DNA of 64,000 bases from Apodemus sylvaticus (GCF_947179515.1 NC_067473.1:84722013-84786012); one strand, 5' to 3'. Shown: positions 31,829 through 43,492, counted from the stretch's first letter. Made by a program: numbers and translations. The notes: generated by a model not told the origin, from the sequence alone.

Positions 31829-33815
31829 TATTTGCAGATGATATGATAGTCTAGTTAAGTGACCCAAAAAACTCCTCTAGAGAACTCCTACAGCTGATAA
31901 ACAACTTCAGCAAAGTGGCAGGTTATAAAATCAACACAAGCAAATCAGTGGCCTTCCTATACTCAAAGGATAAGCAGGCTGAGAAAGAAATTAGGGAAAT
32001 GACCCCCTTCACAATAGCCACAAACAGTATAAAGTATCTTGGGGTGACTCTTACCAAACATGTGAAAGATCTGTATGACAAGAACTTCAAGACTCTGAAG
32101 AAGGAAATGGAAGAAGACCTCAAAAAATGGGAAAACCTCCCATGCTCATGGACCGGTAGAGTCAATATAGTTAAAATGGCCATTTTGCCAAAAGCAGTAT
32201 ACAGATTCAATGCAATACCCATGAAAATCCCAACTCAATTCTTCACAGAGTTAGAAAGAGCAATTATCAAATTCATCTGGAACAACAAAAAACCCAGGAT
32301 AGCTAAAGCTATTCTCAGCAACAAAAGAAAATCTGGGGGAATCAGTATCCCTGACCTCAAGTAATACTACAGAGCAATAGTGTTAAAAACTGCATAGTAT
32401 TGGTACAGTGACAGGCAGCAGGATCAATGGAACAGGATTGAAGATCCAGAAATGAACCCACACACCTATGGCCACTTGATCCCCGACAAAGAGGCTGAAA
32501 ACATCCAATGGAAAAAACATAGCCTTTTCAACAAATGGTGCTGGTTCAACTGGAGGTCAGCATGCAGAAGAATGCGAATTGATCCATCCTTGTCTCCTTG
32601 TACTAAGCTCAAATTCAAATGGATTAAGGACCTCCACATAAAGCCAGACACTCTGAAGCTAATAGAAAAGAAACTGGGGAAGACCCTTGAGGACATTGGT
32701 ACAGGGAGAAAGTTTCTGAACAGAACACCAGTAGCGTATGCTCTAAGAGCAAGAATTGACAAATGGGACCTCATAAAATTCCAAAGTTTCTGTAAGGCAA
32801 AGGACACCATCAATAGGACAAATTGGCAACCAACAAATTGGGAAAAGATCTTCACCAATCCTACATCAGATAGAGGGCTAATATCCAATATATATAAAGA
32901 ACTCAAGAAGTTAGACTCCAGAAAACCGAACAACCCTATTAAAAAATGACGTACAGAGTTAAACAAAGAATTCTCACCTGAAGAACTTCGGATGGTGGAG
33001 AAGCATCTTAAAAAATGCTCAACTTCATTAGTCATTAGGGAAATGCAAATCAAAACAACCCTGAGATTACATCTTACACCAGTCAGAATGGCTAAGATTA
33101 AAAATTCAGGAGACAGCAGGTGTTGGAGAGGGTGTGGAGAAAAAGGAACTCTCCTCCACTGCTGGTGGGGTTGCAAATTGGTACAACCACTCTGGAAATC
33201 AATCTGGTGGTTCCTCCGAAAACTGGGCACCTCACTTCCAGAAGATCCTGCTATACCACTCCTGGGCATATACCCAGAGGATTCTCCACCATGTAATAAG
33301 GATACATGCTCTACTATGTTCATAGCAGCCCTATTTATAATTGCCAGATGCTGATAAGAACCCAGGTATCCCTCAACAGAAGAATGGATGCAAAAAATGT
33401 GGTATATCTATACAGTGGAGTACTATTTAGCCATTAAAAACAATGAATTCATGAAATTCTTAGGCAAATGGATGGAGCTAGAGAACATCATACTAAGTGA
33501 GGTAACCCAGACTCAAAAGGTGAATCATGGTATGCACTCACTAATAAGTGGATATTAACCTAGAAAACTGGAAAACCCAAAACATAATCCACACATCAAA
33601 TGAGATACAAGAAGAAAGGAGGAGTGGCCCCTGGTTCTGGAAAGACTCAGTGAAGCAGTACTCGGTAAAACCAGAACGGGGAAGTGGGAAGGGGTGGGTG
33701 GAAAGACAGGAGAAGAGAAGGCGGCTTAAGGGACTTTCGGGGAGTGCGTGGCTAGGAAAGGGGAAATCATTTGAAATGTCAATAAATTATATCGAATTAA
33801 AAAAAAGGAAAAAAA
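31829..33815 (+). mobile_element. L1 (younger type), sense, 5'-truncated at the RT active site
   Basis: It begins right at TTTGCAGATGATATG, the FADDM-coding site, and runs through the ORF2 C-terminal region and 3' UTR to an A-rich tail near 33815. Over about 2 kb it is the near-complement of the element to its left (28546-30534), sharing protein text such as GYKIN, SKSVAFLYSKDKQAEKEIRE and TPFTIATNSIKYLGVTLTKH. Confidence 0.9.
31837..33540 (+). pseudogene. L1 ORF2 C-terminal remnant with zinc knuckle
   Basis: Only the ORF2 C-terminal part is present. Open pieces are 31915-32364, 32452-32949 and 32992-33354, separated by stops and frame changes. The second piece contains WFNWRSACRRMRIDPSLSPC and NPTSDRGLISNIY, and the third holds the conserved Cys-x3-Cys-x7-His-x4-Cys zinc knuckle at 33121-33174. 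Endonuclease and most of the reverse transcriptase are missing, so it is inactive. The 285-codon frame on the minus strand (33323-32466) is an antisense shadow of this ORF. Confidence 0.9.
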
Positions 33816-34085
33816 AGAAGCATTTTGGTCTTATATTAAGTTTAAATTTGTGTGAAGCCTGGAAAAGGCCATGTGTTTGGAATCCCAGTTCATGCGTAGG
33901 ACGTAAAAGATTATTTAGAAATATTAATATCTTGTTTTAATCCAGCAAGTGTGCACTTGCTAAAACAGGACTTTTTTTTTTAATTCCATAAAAATAATGG
34001 CTTTTCTTTCTAGAAATGAAGTTGAGAAACACAGCTAATGAGAAATTTCTGAACTTCCTGAGAAAGAATAAACCAAAATGTTTAA
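33816..34085. other. Unassigned spacer
   Basis: Unique-looking sequence between two sense L1 ends. Contains a T-run and an A-run but nothing recognised. Confidence 0.5.
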
Positions 34086-34911
34086 AAAAAAACAATAAAT
34101 TCATGAAATTAGGCAAATGGATGGAGCTATAAAATATCATTCTCAGTGAAGTAATCCAATCACAAAAGAACACACATGGTATATGCTCACTGATAAGTAG
34201 ATACTATCCCAGAAACTCACAATACCCAAGATATAATTCACAGTCCGAATAAAGTTCAAGAAAAAGGAAGACCAAAGTGTGGATACTTTGGTCCTTCTTA
34301 GAAGGGGTAAAAAAAAATAGCCATGGGAGGAAATACAGAGACAAAGTGTGGAGCAGAGATTGAAGGAAAGGCCATCCAGAGACTGCCCCACCTAGGGATC
34401 CATACCATATTCAGTTACCAAACCCAGACACTATTGTGGATATCAATAAGAAGTAGTTGACAGGAGCCTGATATAGCTGTCTCCTGATAGTCCATGCCAG
34501 TGCCTGACAAATACAGAGGAGGATGCTCTCAGCCAATCATTGAACTGAGCACAGGATCCCTAATGGAGGAGGTAGCAAAAGGACCCAAGGAGCTGAAGGG
34601 GTTTGCAGCCCCATAGGAGGAACAACAATATGAATCAATCAGTAACCCCAAATCGCCCAGGGACTTAAACACCAACCAAAGAGCATACATGAAGGGACCT
34701 ATGGCTCCAGCCACATGGGTTGCTGAGGATGGCCTTATTGGACATCAATGAGAGGATAGGCCCTTGACCCTGTGAAGGATCATTGCCCTGGAATGCCAGG
34801 TCAGGGAAGTGAGAGTGTGGGGGGGGGGAGATGGGATAGGGGGTTTTCAGAGGGGAAATGTGGAAAGGGGATAACATTTGAAATATAAATAAATAAAATA
34901 TCTAATAAAAG
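34086..34911 (+). mobile_element. Older L1 ORF2 end and 3' UTR
   Basis: Sense copy of the older 3' UTR type (GAGGAACAACAATATGAATC, GCCACATGGGTTGCTGAGGA and GAAATATAAATAAATAAAAT at the end). Its left edge, AACAATAAATTCATGAAATT, falls at almost the same L1 position as the right edge of the antisense element at 27.7-28.5 kb. Confidence 0.85.
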
Positions 34912-35263
34912 AAATAAGGAGCTTCTCTTACCAGGTTTGGGAACAGCAGAGACCTATGGATATAAACATAAACATTTAGAAGAATGATAACTCTCTTCTG
35001 AATATTACCATTTCAATTAATCTTTTATCTTTATAAGTTAATTGACTACTTCTTTGTAGAACATGAAGCTGAACAATATCTATGACCAGTGGTGAGCATG
35101 CAGGATACTATGCGGTTCCATTTTTTAAATTCTTAAAAAATTTCTACAGCCTTTATTGCAGTGACTACCCTAATTTAAATGTCCATCAACAGTAAAGGTT
35201 TTCTTTTCTTAATACATTCACTGGTGTTTTTATCACTGGAGTGGGGTGGCTAATCTTGGTCAT
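34912..35263. other. Unique sequence, nothing recognised
   Basis: No gene or repeat family recognised. Confidence 0.5.
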
Positions 35264-35620
35264 TGTCTTAGTATTCTATTGCTGTGAAGGGACACCATGA
35301 CAAATTATTACAGAAGAAAGCATTTAATTGGGGCTTGGTTAGTGTTTCAGAGGTTTAGTTCATTTTCATCATGGCTGGGAGCATGGTGGCATGCAGGCAG
35401 ACATGGTGCTGGAGAAGTATCTGACAGTTTAACATCTAGATCTGAAGGCATCAGAAAGAGGGAGACTCTAGACCTCAAAATTGCAAAGCTCACCCCCCAA
35501 GTGGCATACTTACTCAACAAGGCCACACCTCTTTATCCCTCTCAAGAAGAAGCACTCCCTGGTGAACAAACATTCAAATGTATGAGCTTATGGAGCCCAT
35601 TGTTATTCCATCCACCACAG
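35264..35620 (-). repeat. Rodent LTR-like repeat (MaLR-related, name uncertain)
   Basis: TGTCTTAGTATTCTATTGCT at the left is the complement of the common 3' terminus 'agcaatagaaaccctaactaagaca'. CATTTAATTGGGGCTTGGTT, CTTACTCAACAAGGCCACAC and the terminal region near ATTCCATCCACCACA fit a common mouse repeat. A second copy of this subtype lies at 54.4 kb. Confidence 0.55.
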
Positions 35621-36548
35621 TCATCATCTTGACATACCTAAGAGAGACTGCTCAAAAAAGGAGGGGGTCCTGCTGAGCACCAGCAAGTAGTACACATCCT
35701 CTGTGTTTAAAGCTCCCAGTGCTTTGACTGAAGCACAGTACTTTGAGACTGTTCTCTCTGCTTCCAGCTGGGCAGTGCCTTTGTGTTGTGTTTCCTTGTT
35801 TCAATGGATAGAATTCATAACCGATGGAGAGTCTTGTCACTACAGGTGATACAATCTCAGTTCCAATTAGAGCTGTGTTCCTGATGAGACTCACAAAGCA
35901 CCTTCAGCGATCTGCCAAGCAGATGGTTCTCATCAAACAAGATATGGCCTAGGGCAAATGTATTACTGTATCTCCTACCTCTGCTGCAAAGAAAATAGAA
36001 TATCAATGTCTTTGCATGTAGAATTAAAATAAAAGGGGCTGATGACAGTGTAATTGTTTTAGCAAGTGTTCCATGTCATCTGCCCCCTTTTTTGCACTTT
36101 CAAGTTTATAAATCTGAGATGCTATAAATTCCCAGTAGTATTCAAGAAATATAAGCATTTGGTGAGCTTAATCTGTCTGAAAGCTTACAATATTAGCTGC
36201 TTGCTTTTGGGAATATTGGGAGGAGTAAGACCTTTCCATGCAGACTTATTTACCTCTTTAGATACAAAATAGTTCCTGATTCACAAGCTCGCTGGACACA
36301 TGGCAAGATTATTAATAAACAGCGGCATATAGCATTCCTTCTTGGTTTGAATATTTTATTACACCATTATGTGTGTGTGTGTGTGTGCATGTGTGTATAT
36401 CATATGATCACTGAATAAGTCAATCCAAATCCAAATTGGATTAAAGTCCTAATAAGATACCTAAGATACCAGCCTGTTATGAATACCTCAATGTCTTTGG
36501 TATGCTGCTTTCAACTTTTTTTTTCTAGAAGTTTTACCAATTTCAATA
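35621..36548. other. Mostly unique sequence with a TG microsatellite
   Basis: No gene recognised. A (TG)n run lies at about 36369-36390. Short open frames have no recognisable family. Confidence 0.5.
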
Positions 36549-36556
36549 CTTTGAAT

Positions 36557-36765
36557 CAGGGGTTCTTAGCCTTTCTAATGCTGTAAGATAAAACAGTTCC
36601 TTAGGTTGTTATAACCCCAACCATAAATTACTTCATAAATGTAATTTTGATATTGTTATGATTTATAATGTAAATGCCAGATATGTAATATATGTGGTAT
36701 GTCATACCTGTGAAAGGGTCTTTTGTCTCAAAAAATGGTTTCAACCTACAGATTGGGAACTGCTA
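36557..36765. mobile_element. URR1-like hAT (MER1-type) DNA transposon
   Basis: A 209-bp non-autonomous element. Its ends are imperfect inverted repeats (CAGGGGTTCTTAGCC at the left; the reverse complement of the right end is TAGCAGTTCCCAATC). The interior CCCCAACCATAAATTACTTC and CTGTGAAAGGGTCTTTTGTC match the familiar URR1 body. It is flanked by an 8-bp target-site duplication with one mismatch, CTTTGAAT (36549-36556) and CTTTAAAT (36766-36773), the length expected of hAT transposition. Not mobile by itself: no transposase. Confidence 0.8.
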
Positions 36766-36773
36766 CTTTAAAT

Positions 36774-37080
36774 AAATATAATCAGATATTATTTGTCTTT
36801 TCTGAGTGGATTATTTCACTTGGCATGCCTTTGAGGTCTATCCATTTAGTATTATCCATGTAGTAGCATCACACCCTTACTTTCTCCTTTTTAAGGCTGT
36901 CTAGTAGTACATTGCATGGGTATACCACATTTTATTTATGCATCGTTGATGGATACCTGCTTTGTTGATGGATACTTTTATCACTTAGCTACTGAAAATG
37001 GTATTGAAATGTGTGCACAAATAGTTTTGAGAGATCCTGGTTCAAATTGCTTGGGTCACTAAGAAGTGAGGTTTTTTCTG
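36774..37080 (-). mobile_element. Ancient L1M-type L1 ORF2 C-terminal fragment, antisense
   Basis: GGATTATTTCACTTGGCATG, CTCCTTTTTAAGGCTGTCTA and GGGTATACCACATTTTATTT match, with many changes, the complement of the ORF2 end of pan-mammalian L1M elements. The URR1-like element lies directly at its left edge and probably inserted into it. Confidence 0.65.
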
Positions 37081-37147
37081 CCTTAAATGGTCTATTCTCT
37101 CTTCCAGAAGAATATGAGTTCCAACAGTGAATAAAGAAGACAAGTTT

Positions 37148-37291
37148 AGGGTTTTTTCCCCTTGAGACAGGGTTTCTCTCTAGCACATCCTGGAACTCAT
37201 TCTGTACACCAGGCTAGCTTCGAACTCAGAAATCTGCCTGCCTCTGCCTCCCAAGTGTTGGGATTAAAGGCATGTACCACCAATGGCCAGC
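37148..37291 (-). repeat. B1 SINE, antisense
   Basis: Near full-length reversed B1: CTTGAGACAGGGTTTCTCTC, CAGGCTAGCTTCGAACTCAG and GGGATTAAAGGCATGTACCA are in order. Flanks AAGACAAGTTT and AAGACGTGTTT may be its target-site duplication. Confidence 0.92.
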
Positions 37292-38115
37292 ATAAGACGT
37301 GTTTTTAGTCTTCCTGTTTCCACAGTGTTTGGGACTTACCCACCACCGAAACATTCCAACTGCATTTCTGCTAGGATGCAAGCTCACTGAAGAGCACATT
37401 CCTCCCTGTAGTGGTCATGGCAATGACCTCAGTGCCAAAACTTGCTCTTGGACTGGGATATGTTCTCAAATATTTTTGAGAACTAATTGTCTAGAGTGAG
37501 CAGAATAGAGGAGAAACTCTAAGCTGATAACGAAGGAGGGACTTTGCCCTCTCAAACTAATACATTTCCAAACATTTTCTTTACATTTACCTTCCTGTGT
37601 TGCTAGTCCTTGGTGAAATGTTTTCAGATTTGCTTCTTTCTTTCTGTGTGCTTATGTTACAAGATCACATGTGAGATACTGCAGGGAGGCCACAGCACAT
37701 GACTCTTGCGTACTTCATTTTGTACCTTATAGGTAGGAAATTCTCTCCCTCCGTCACCTTTCAAAACTATGCAGATAATATATAACACTACAGCTAGATA
37801 GCATTGCCCCATATTTAAACTCCCAACTTGCCACAAAATGCTTAATCGGTTATTTTTCTTTCAATCCCAAGATCTACGTGCCGACCATCTGCTTGTCCTT
37901 TCACAAGTTGCCTTTCACTCCTCCCCATTTGATTCCCTGACACTGGCACTTTTGAAGGTATGAAGAGTTTGCTTTGCATAGCTTCTCCATCAGTATCTAC
38001 ATAACTGCATCAATATCATTGCAGTCAGTTTAATAATTTTTATAATACTTTGGAAATCTCCATGTATTCCATCAGAGATAATCATTTTTGCTTGTCATGA
38101 ATTTTAAAAAAGCTT

Positions 38116-38116
<1 letters not shown>
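37292..38116. other. Unique sequence, nothing recognised
   Basis: No gene or repeat family recognised. Open frames are short. Confidence 0.5.
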
Positions 38117-38154
<38 letters not shown>

Positions 38155-38157
38155 TTT
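38117..38157. repeat. (TTTA)n microsatellite at an L1 tail
   Basis: About ten perfect TTTA units at the 3' (left) end of the antisense L1 that follows. It probably grew from the L1 A-rich tail. Confidence 0.9.
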
Positions 38158-40030
38158 TACATCCTGATTGCAGCTCTACTCCCTCCTTTCGTCCCAATTT
38201 CTCTCTCACAAATCCCTCCCTCCATTGCCCTCTCCTCTTCTCCTCAGAGAAGGAGAAGTCCCCTTGAGCCTTGAGTATCACCCCAAATTGGAATATCAAG
38301 TCAAAGCCGAACTAAACACATTCTCTCCCACTGAGGCTGGACCGGGCACTTCATTTAGGGGAAGGGGATTCAATGACAGATAACAGAGCCAGAGATAGTC
38401 CCTGTTCCAATTATTAGGGGACCCACATGAAGACTAAGCTACATATAGGCTACAAATGTGAAGATGGCCTAGGTCTAGGCCCTGCATGTGCTTTGGACGG
38501 TAGTTCAGTCTCTGTGAGCCCCCATGGTCCCAGGTTAACTCCGTGGGTCTTCTAGTAGTACCCTTGACCCTGACTTCTGCTTCCTCAATTCTATCCCCGA
38601 CTCTTACATAAGACTCCTTGAGATCCTCCTGACGTTTGGCAGTGGGTCTCTGCATTTGTTTCCATCTGCTGCTGGATGGAGCTTCTCAGGTGATAGTTTA
38701 TTCTAGGGTCCTCTCTGTAAGGATAGTGGAGTATCATTAATAGTGTCAGAGGTTGATTTTCTTAAAGGGGATGAGTCTTAAATTAGGACAGTCATTGGTC
38801 GGCCATTCCCTCAATTTCTGCCCTAGTTCTATTCTTGCATATTTTGTAGGCAGGGCAAATTTTGGCTTGAAGCTTTTGTAGGTGGGTTGATGACTTCCTC
38901 CACCCCCTGGAAGTCCTGCCTGGCTACAGGAGGTGACCACTTAAATCTTCACATCCCCAGCTGCTAGGACTCTCAGCTAGAGTCTCCCCCATATTCTTGG
39001 TAGCCTTCCCCATTCCAGGTCTCCATCTAGTCTCAAAGATGCACCCACTGATTTCCATTCTTTTTCTCAACCCTCTTCTTCTCTCTCACACCTGACCCCA
39101 TCCCCTTCCCCTTCTCAGCTCCTCTCTCACCCACTTCCCTTCCTCCATTCAGCCCCAATGTCTGTTTTATTTCCTCTTCTGAGTGAGGTTCTCTCATTCT
39201 CCCTTGGGCCCTTCTATTTATTTAGGCTTTTTGGGTCTGTGGATTGTAGCATGGTTATTCTGTACTTTGTGGCTAATGTCCACTTATAAGTGAGTGCAGA
39301 CCATATATGTCTTTCTGGGTCTGGGTACCTCACTCAGGATGATATTTTCTAGTTTGATCCATTTGCCTACAAATTTCACGATGTCTTTACTATGTAGATG
39401 TACCATCTTTTCTTTATCCATTCTTCAGTTGAGTGACATCTATATTGTTTCCAGTTTCTCACTATTACAAATAAAGCTGCTATGAACATAGTTGAACAAG
39501 TACCCTTGTGGGATAGTGGGGCGTCTTTGGGTATATGCCCAGGAATGGTTTAGCTGAATCTTGAGGTAGAACTATTTACAGTTTTCTGAGAAACCACCAA
39601 ATAGATTTCCAAAGTGATCGTACAAATTTACCCTCACACCAGAAATGGAGGAATATTCATTCCCCCCATTCCACATTCTTACCAATTACTTGCGTTTTTC
39701 ATCTTAGCCATTTTGATGTGTGTAAGGTGGAATATCAAAGTCATTTTGATTTGAATTTCCCTGATAACTAAGAGTATTAAAAATTTTGTTAAGTGATTCT
39801 TGGTCATCTGGAATTCCTCTGTTGAGAATTCTCTCTTTAGCTCTATAGCCAATTTTTAATGAGTTATTTGGTTTGTGGGTGCCTAGTTTCCTGAGTTTTT
39901 TATATTTTTTTATAATAGTCCTCTGCCAGATGAAGGGTTGATGAAAATCTTTTCCCACTCAGAAGACTAATGTTTTGTCCTATTGATGGTGTCCTTAGCC
40001 TTGCAAAAGTTTTCAGTTTCTTGAGCTTTG

Positions 40031-40237
40031 TTTGTTTATTTATTTATTTAGTTTTAAAGATTTATTTATTTATTTTATGTATGTGAGAACAATGTCACTC
40101 TCTTAAGAAACACCAGAATAGGGCATCATATCCCATTACAGATGGTTATGAGTCACCATGTGGCTGTTGGGACTTGAACTCAGGATTTCTGGATGAGTAG
40201 TCAGTGCTCATAACCACTGAACCATCTCTCCAGTCCC
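40031..40237 (-). repeat. B2/B3 SINE inserted in the old L1
   Basis: Reversed B2-family element with its AT-rich tail at the left and the complement of the tRNA-like head, CCATCTCTCCAGTCCC, at the right. L1 text resumes at GAGTTTTCATTTATTAATTG, directly continuing the CAGTTTCTTGAG before it. This proves insertion into the L1. Confidence 0.88.
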
Positions 40238-41019
40238 GAGTTTTCATTTATTAATTGTTGATCTTAGTGTCTGATCTATTGGCGTTCTGTTCATGAATTT
40301 GTCTCTTATGCCAATGTGTTCAAGACAGTCCCCAAATTTCTCTATTATTAGATTTTGTGTGTCCAGTTTTATGCTGAGGTTATTGAGCCACTTAGACTTG
40401 AGTTTTGTGCATGGTGTTAAATATGGGTCTATTTGTATTCTTCTACATGCAGACATCCAGGTAGACCTGCATCATTTGTTGAATGTACTTTCTTTATTTC
40501 CATTTTTTGGTTTTGGCCTCTTTGTCAAAAAACAATTGTTCAGAGGTGTGTTGGTCTCTCTCTGCCCCATTGATTCTATTCCATTGCGCAACCTGCCTTC
40601 TTAATTGCCAATATCATACAGTTTTTACTATGAATCTGCTATATTATAGCTTGAAATCAAGGATGATGATGCCTCTAGAAGTTCTTTTATGTATAAGATT
40701 ATTTTAGGAATCCTAGATGTTTTGTTTTTTCATATGAAGTTGAGAATTGCTTTTTCAAGGTATGTAAAGAATTGTCTTGAAATGTTGATGAGAATTGTGT
40801 TGAATCTGTAGATTGCTTTTTGAAAAATGGCCATTTTTACTATGTAAATCCTACCAATCCATGAACATGGGAGATCTTTCTATTTACTGATATCTTCCTC
40901 AATTTCCTTCTTTAGAGACTTGAAGTTCTTGACATACAGATTGGTCATCTGGAATTATTCTGTTGAGAATTCTTTCTTTCTTTATATAGCACATTTTAAT
41001 GAGTTATTTAACTTTGTTA

Positions 41020-41292
41020 ATAGTTACAGAAAAATATTTTATATTATTTGTAGCTATTGTAAAATTTATTATTTCCCTAATTTATTTCTCAGTCCATTTA
41101 TAATTTGCTTTGTTAGAGTTACAGCAAGATATTTTATATTATTTGTAGCTATTGTAAAGTTTATTATTTCCCTAATTTATTTCTCAGTCCATTTATAATT
41201 TGCTTTGTTAGAGTTACAGCAAGATATTTTATGTTATTTGTAGCTATTGTAAAGTTTATTATTTCCCTAATTTATTTCTCAGTCCATTTATA
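41020..41292. repeat. Three tandem copies of a 95-bp L1 segment
   Basis: AGTTACAG-type starts at 41022, 41117 and 41212 give a constant 95-bp period. Each unit carries ATTTTAT(A/G)TTATTTGTAG, TTATTATTTCCCTAATTTAT and TTCTCAGTCCATTTATA. The second and third units are almost identical. A normal L1 has one unit here. Because 95 is not a multiple of 3, the expansion also shifts the frame. Confidence 0.92.
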
Positions 41293-42102
41293 TTTTGTAA
41301 AAGGATGAGTACTGATTGTGTTTTAGTTAATTTTGTATCTAGCCACCTTGTTTAATGTGTTGATCAGCTATAGGAGGAGTCTGATAGAATTTTTTGGGTT
41401 TGCTTATGGAGACAATTGTATCATCTTTGAATAGTGACACTGACTTTTTCCATTTAAATATGTATCCTTTTTAATCTCTTTTAGTTCTCTTATTTCTCTA
41501 GCTAGAACTTAAATACTATGTTGAATAGATACTGAAAAGTGGGCAGCCTTGTCTTATCTGTGATTTTAGTGGATTTGTTTTAAGTTTCTCTCCATTTAGT
41601 TTGATGTTGGCTATTGGCTTGCTGCATATTGCCTTTATTATGTTTAAGTATGCATCTTGTAACCCTGATCTCTTCAAGTCTTTTAACATGAAGGGGCACT
41701 GGATTTTGTCAGTGACCTTTTCAGCATCTAATGCAATTCTCATGTGATTTTTTCTTTTTTTTATATATGGTATGTTATATTCATAGATTGCAATATACTG
41801 AACTATACCTATACCCTTTGATGGCCCCTATTTTATGGGTGGATGATGTTTTTGATGTGGTCTTGGATTTTGTATGAAAGTATTTTATTGCTTACTTTTG
41901 CATCAAGATGCATAAAGAAAATACTTCTGAAATTCACTTCTTGGTTGAATTTTTGTGTGGTTTAGGTATCAGAGTGAGTGTGGACTTACAGAATGGGTTT
42001 GGCAACGTTCTTTCTGTTTTGTGGAATACGTTGAGGAGTAATATGTATTATCTCTTCTTTGAAAGTCTGGTAGAATTCTACACTAAAACCAGTGGGCCCT
42101 GG

Positions 42103-42104
42103 GC

Positions 42105-42146
<42 letters not shown>

Positions 42147-42149
42147 CGT

Positions 42150-42231
<82 letters not shown>
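42103..42231. repeat. (TG)n(CG)n(TG)n(AG)n compound microsatellite
   Basis: About 130 bp: a TG run with central CGCGCG and GCGTG interruptions, another TG run, then a pure AG run. Open frames through it are repeat translations. Confidence 0.95.
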
Positions 42232-42234
<3 letters not shown>

Positions 42235-43459
42235 TTAGGGGTAATAGGACTGTTTAAATTGTTTATCTGCTCTTGGTTTGTCTGTGGTAAGTTGTATCTG
42301 TTAAGAAAGTCATCCATTTCATTTGGCTTTTCTAATTTTGTGAAGTATAGGCTTCTGAAATAAGATCTAATCATTCCTTGAATTTTCTCAGAGTCTGTTA
42401 TGTTCCTCTTTTCATTTCTCATTTTCCTAATTTGGATATAGTCTCTCTGCCTTCTAGTTAGTTTGTCTAAGGTTTTGTCTAGCTTGTTGAATTTCTCAAA
42501 GAACCAGCTCTTGGTTTTGTTAATTCTTTGAATTGATCTCTTTGTTTAATATATTTATTCCAGCCATGAGCTTATTTCCTGCTATGTAATGCTCTTGGCT
42601 GTGTTTACTTCTTTTTGTTCTGGAACTTTCAGGTATGTTTTCATGTTGCTAATATGAGATCTCTTCAGTTTCTTTATGAATGCATTTAGTAGTATAAACT
42701 TTTCTCTTAGCACATAAGTTTGGGTATGTTGTGCCTTCATTTTCAAAAACTCAATTCTAGAAAGTCTTTAATTTCCAGCTTTAATCCATAGTGGTCTGAT
42801 AAGATGCACGGGGTTATTTCAATATGCTTTCATCTGTTGTAGAAGCATCTGTGAGGTACTGAAGAAGGTATATTCTTTTGTGTTTGGTTGAAATATTCTG
42901 TATATGTCTGTGTGGACCAATTGATTCATAACCTCCATTAGTTTCGTTATTTCTCTGTTTAGTTTCGGTTTCCATGACCTGTACATTGGAGACAATGGAT
43001 TGTTGAAGTTCCCCACTATAAGTGTATGAAATTTGATATGTGAACTCAGCTTTAGTAAAGGTTTTTGAATATGTGTGCCCTTTCACTCAAGACATAGTTT
43101 GTTCAGAATTTAGATGTCATCTTAGTTGATTTTTCCTTTGATCAGCCAATATAAATTGTCCTTCCTTTCCTCTTTGATTAAATTCAGTTGGAAGTCTATT
43201 TTATTAGATATTAAAATGGCTACTCCAGTTTGTTCCTTGGCTCTATTTGTTTGGAAAACATTTTTCCAGACATTTACTCCAAGGTAATGTTTATCTTTGT
43301 TGCTGAGGAGAATTTCTTGTATGCAGTAGAAAGAAGGATCCTGCTTTTGCATCCATTCTGTTAGTCTCTTAAAAAAAAAAACGTGGGGAATTGAGTCCAT
43401 TGATATTGAAAGAAATTAACGATCAGAAATTGTTAATTCCTATTATTTTGATTTTGGTA

Positions 43460-43492
43460 GTGGTCTCTCTCTCTCTTTCTCTCTCTTTTCTC
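43460..43492. repeat. CT-rich simple repeat
   Basis: Polypyrimidine stretch with CTCTCTCT and TTTCTCTC units next to the 5' end of the old L1. Confidence 0.7.

Noticed and set aside
32466..33323. 285-codon open frame on the minus strand
   Set aside because: It is the antisense of L1 ORF2 C-terminal sequence. The same antisense frame recurs in other L1 copies here (for example 45276-45506 and 60523-60840), so it reflects L1 codon structure and not a gene.
28546..33815. Single twin-primed L1 as the explanation for the inverted pair
   Set aside because: Both sides carry the same 3' UTR and tail, so two L1 3' ends are present. Twin priming yields only one.
41020..41292. Regular repeat units considered as a CRISPR-like array
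   Set aside because: The units are contiguous without spacers, lie inside an L1 and the DNA is mammalian.
42078..42422. 114-codon minus-strand frame
   Set aside because: Part L1 ORF2 linker and part microsatellite translation. Not a gene.
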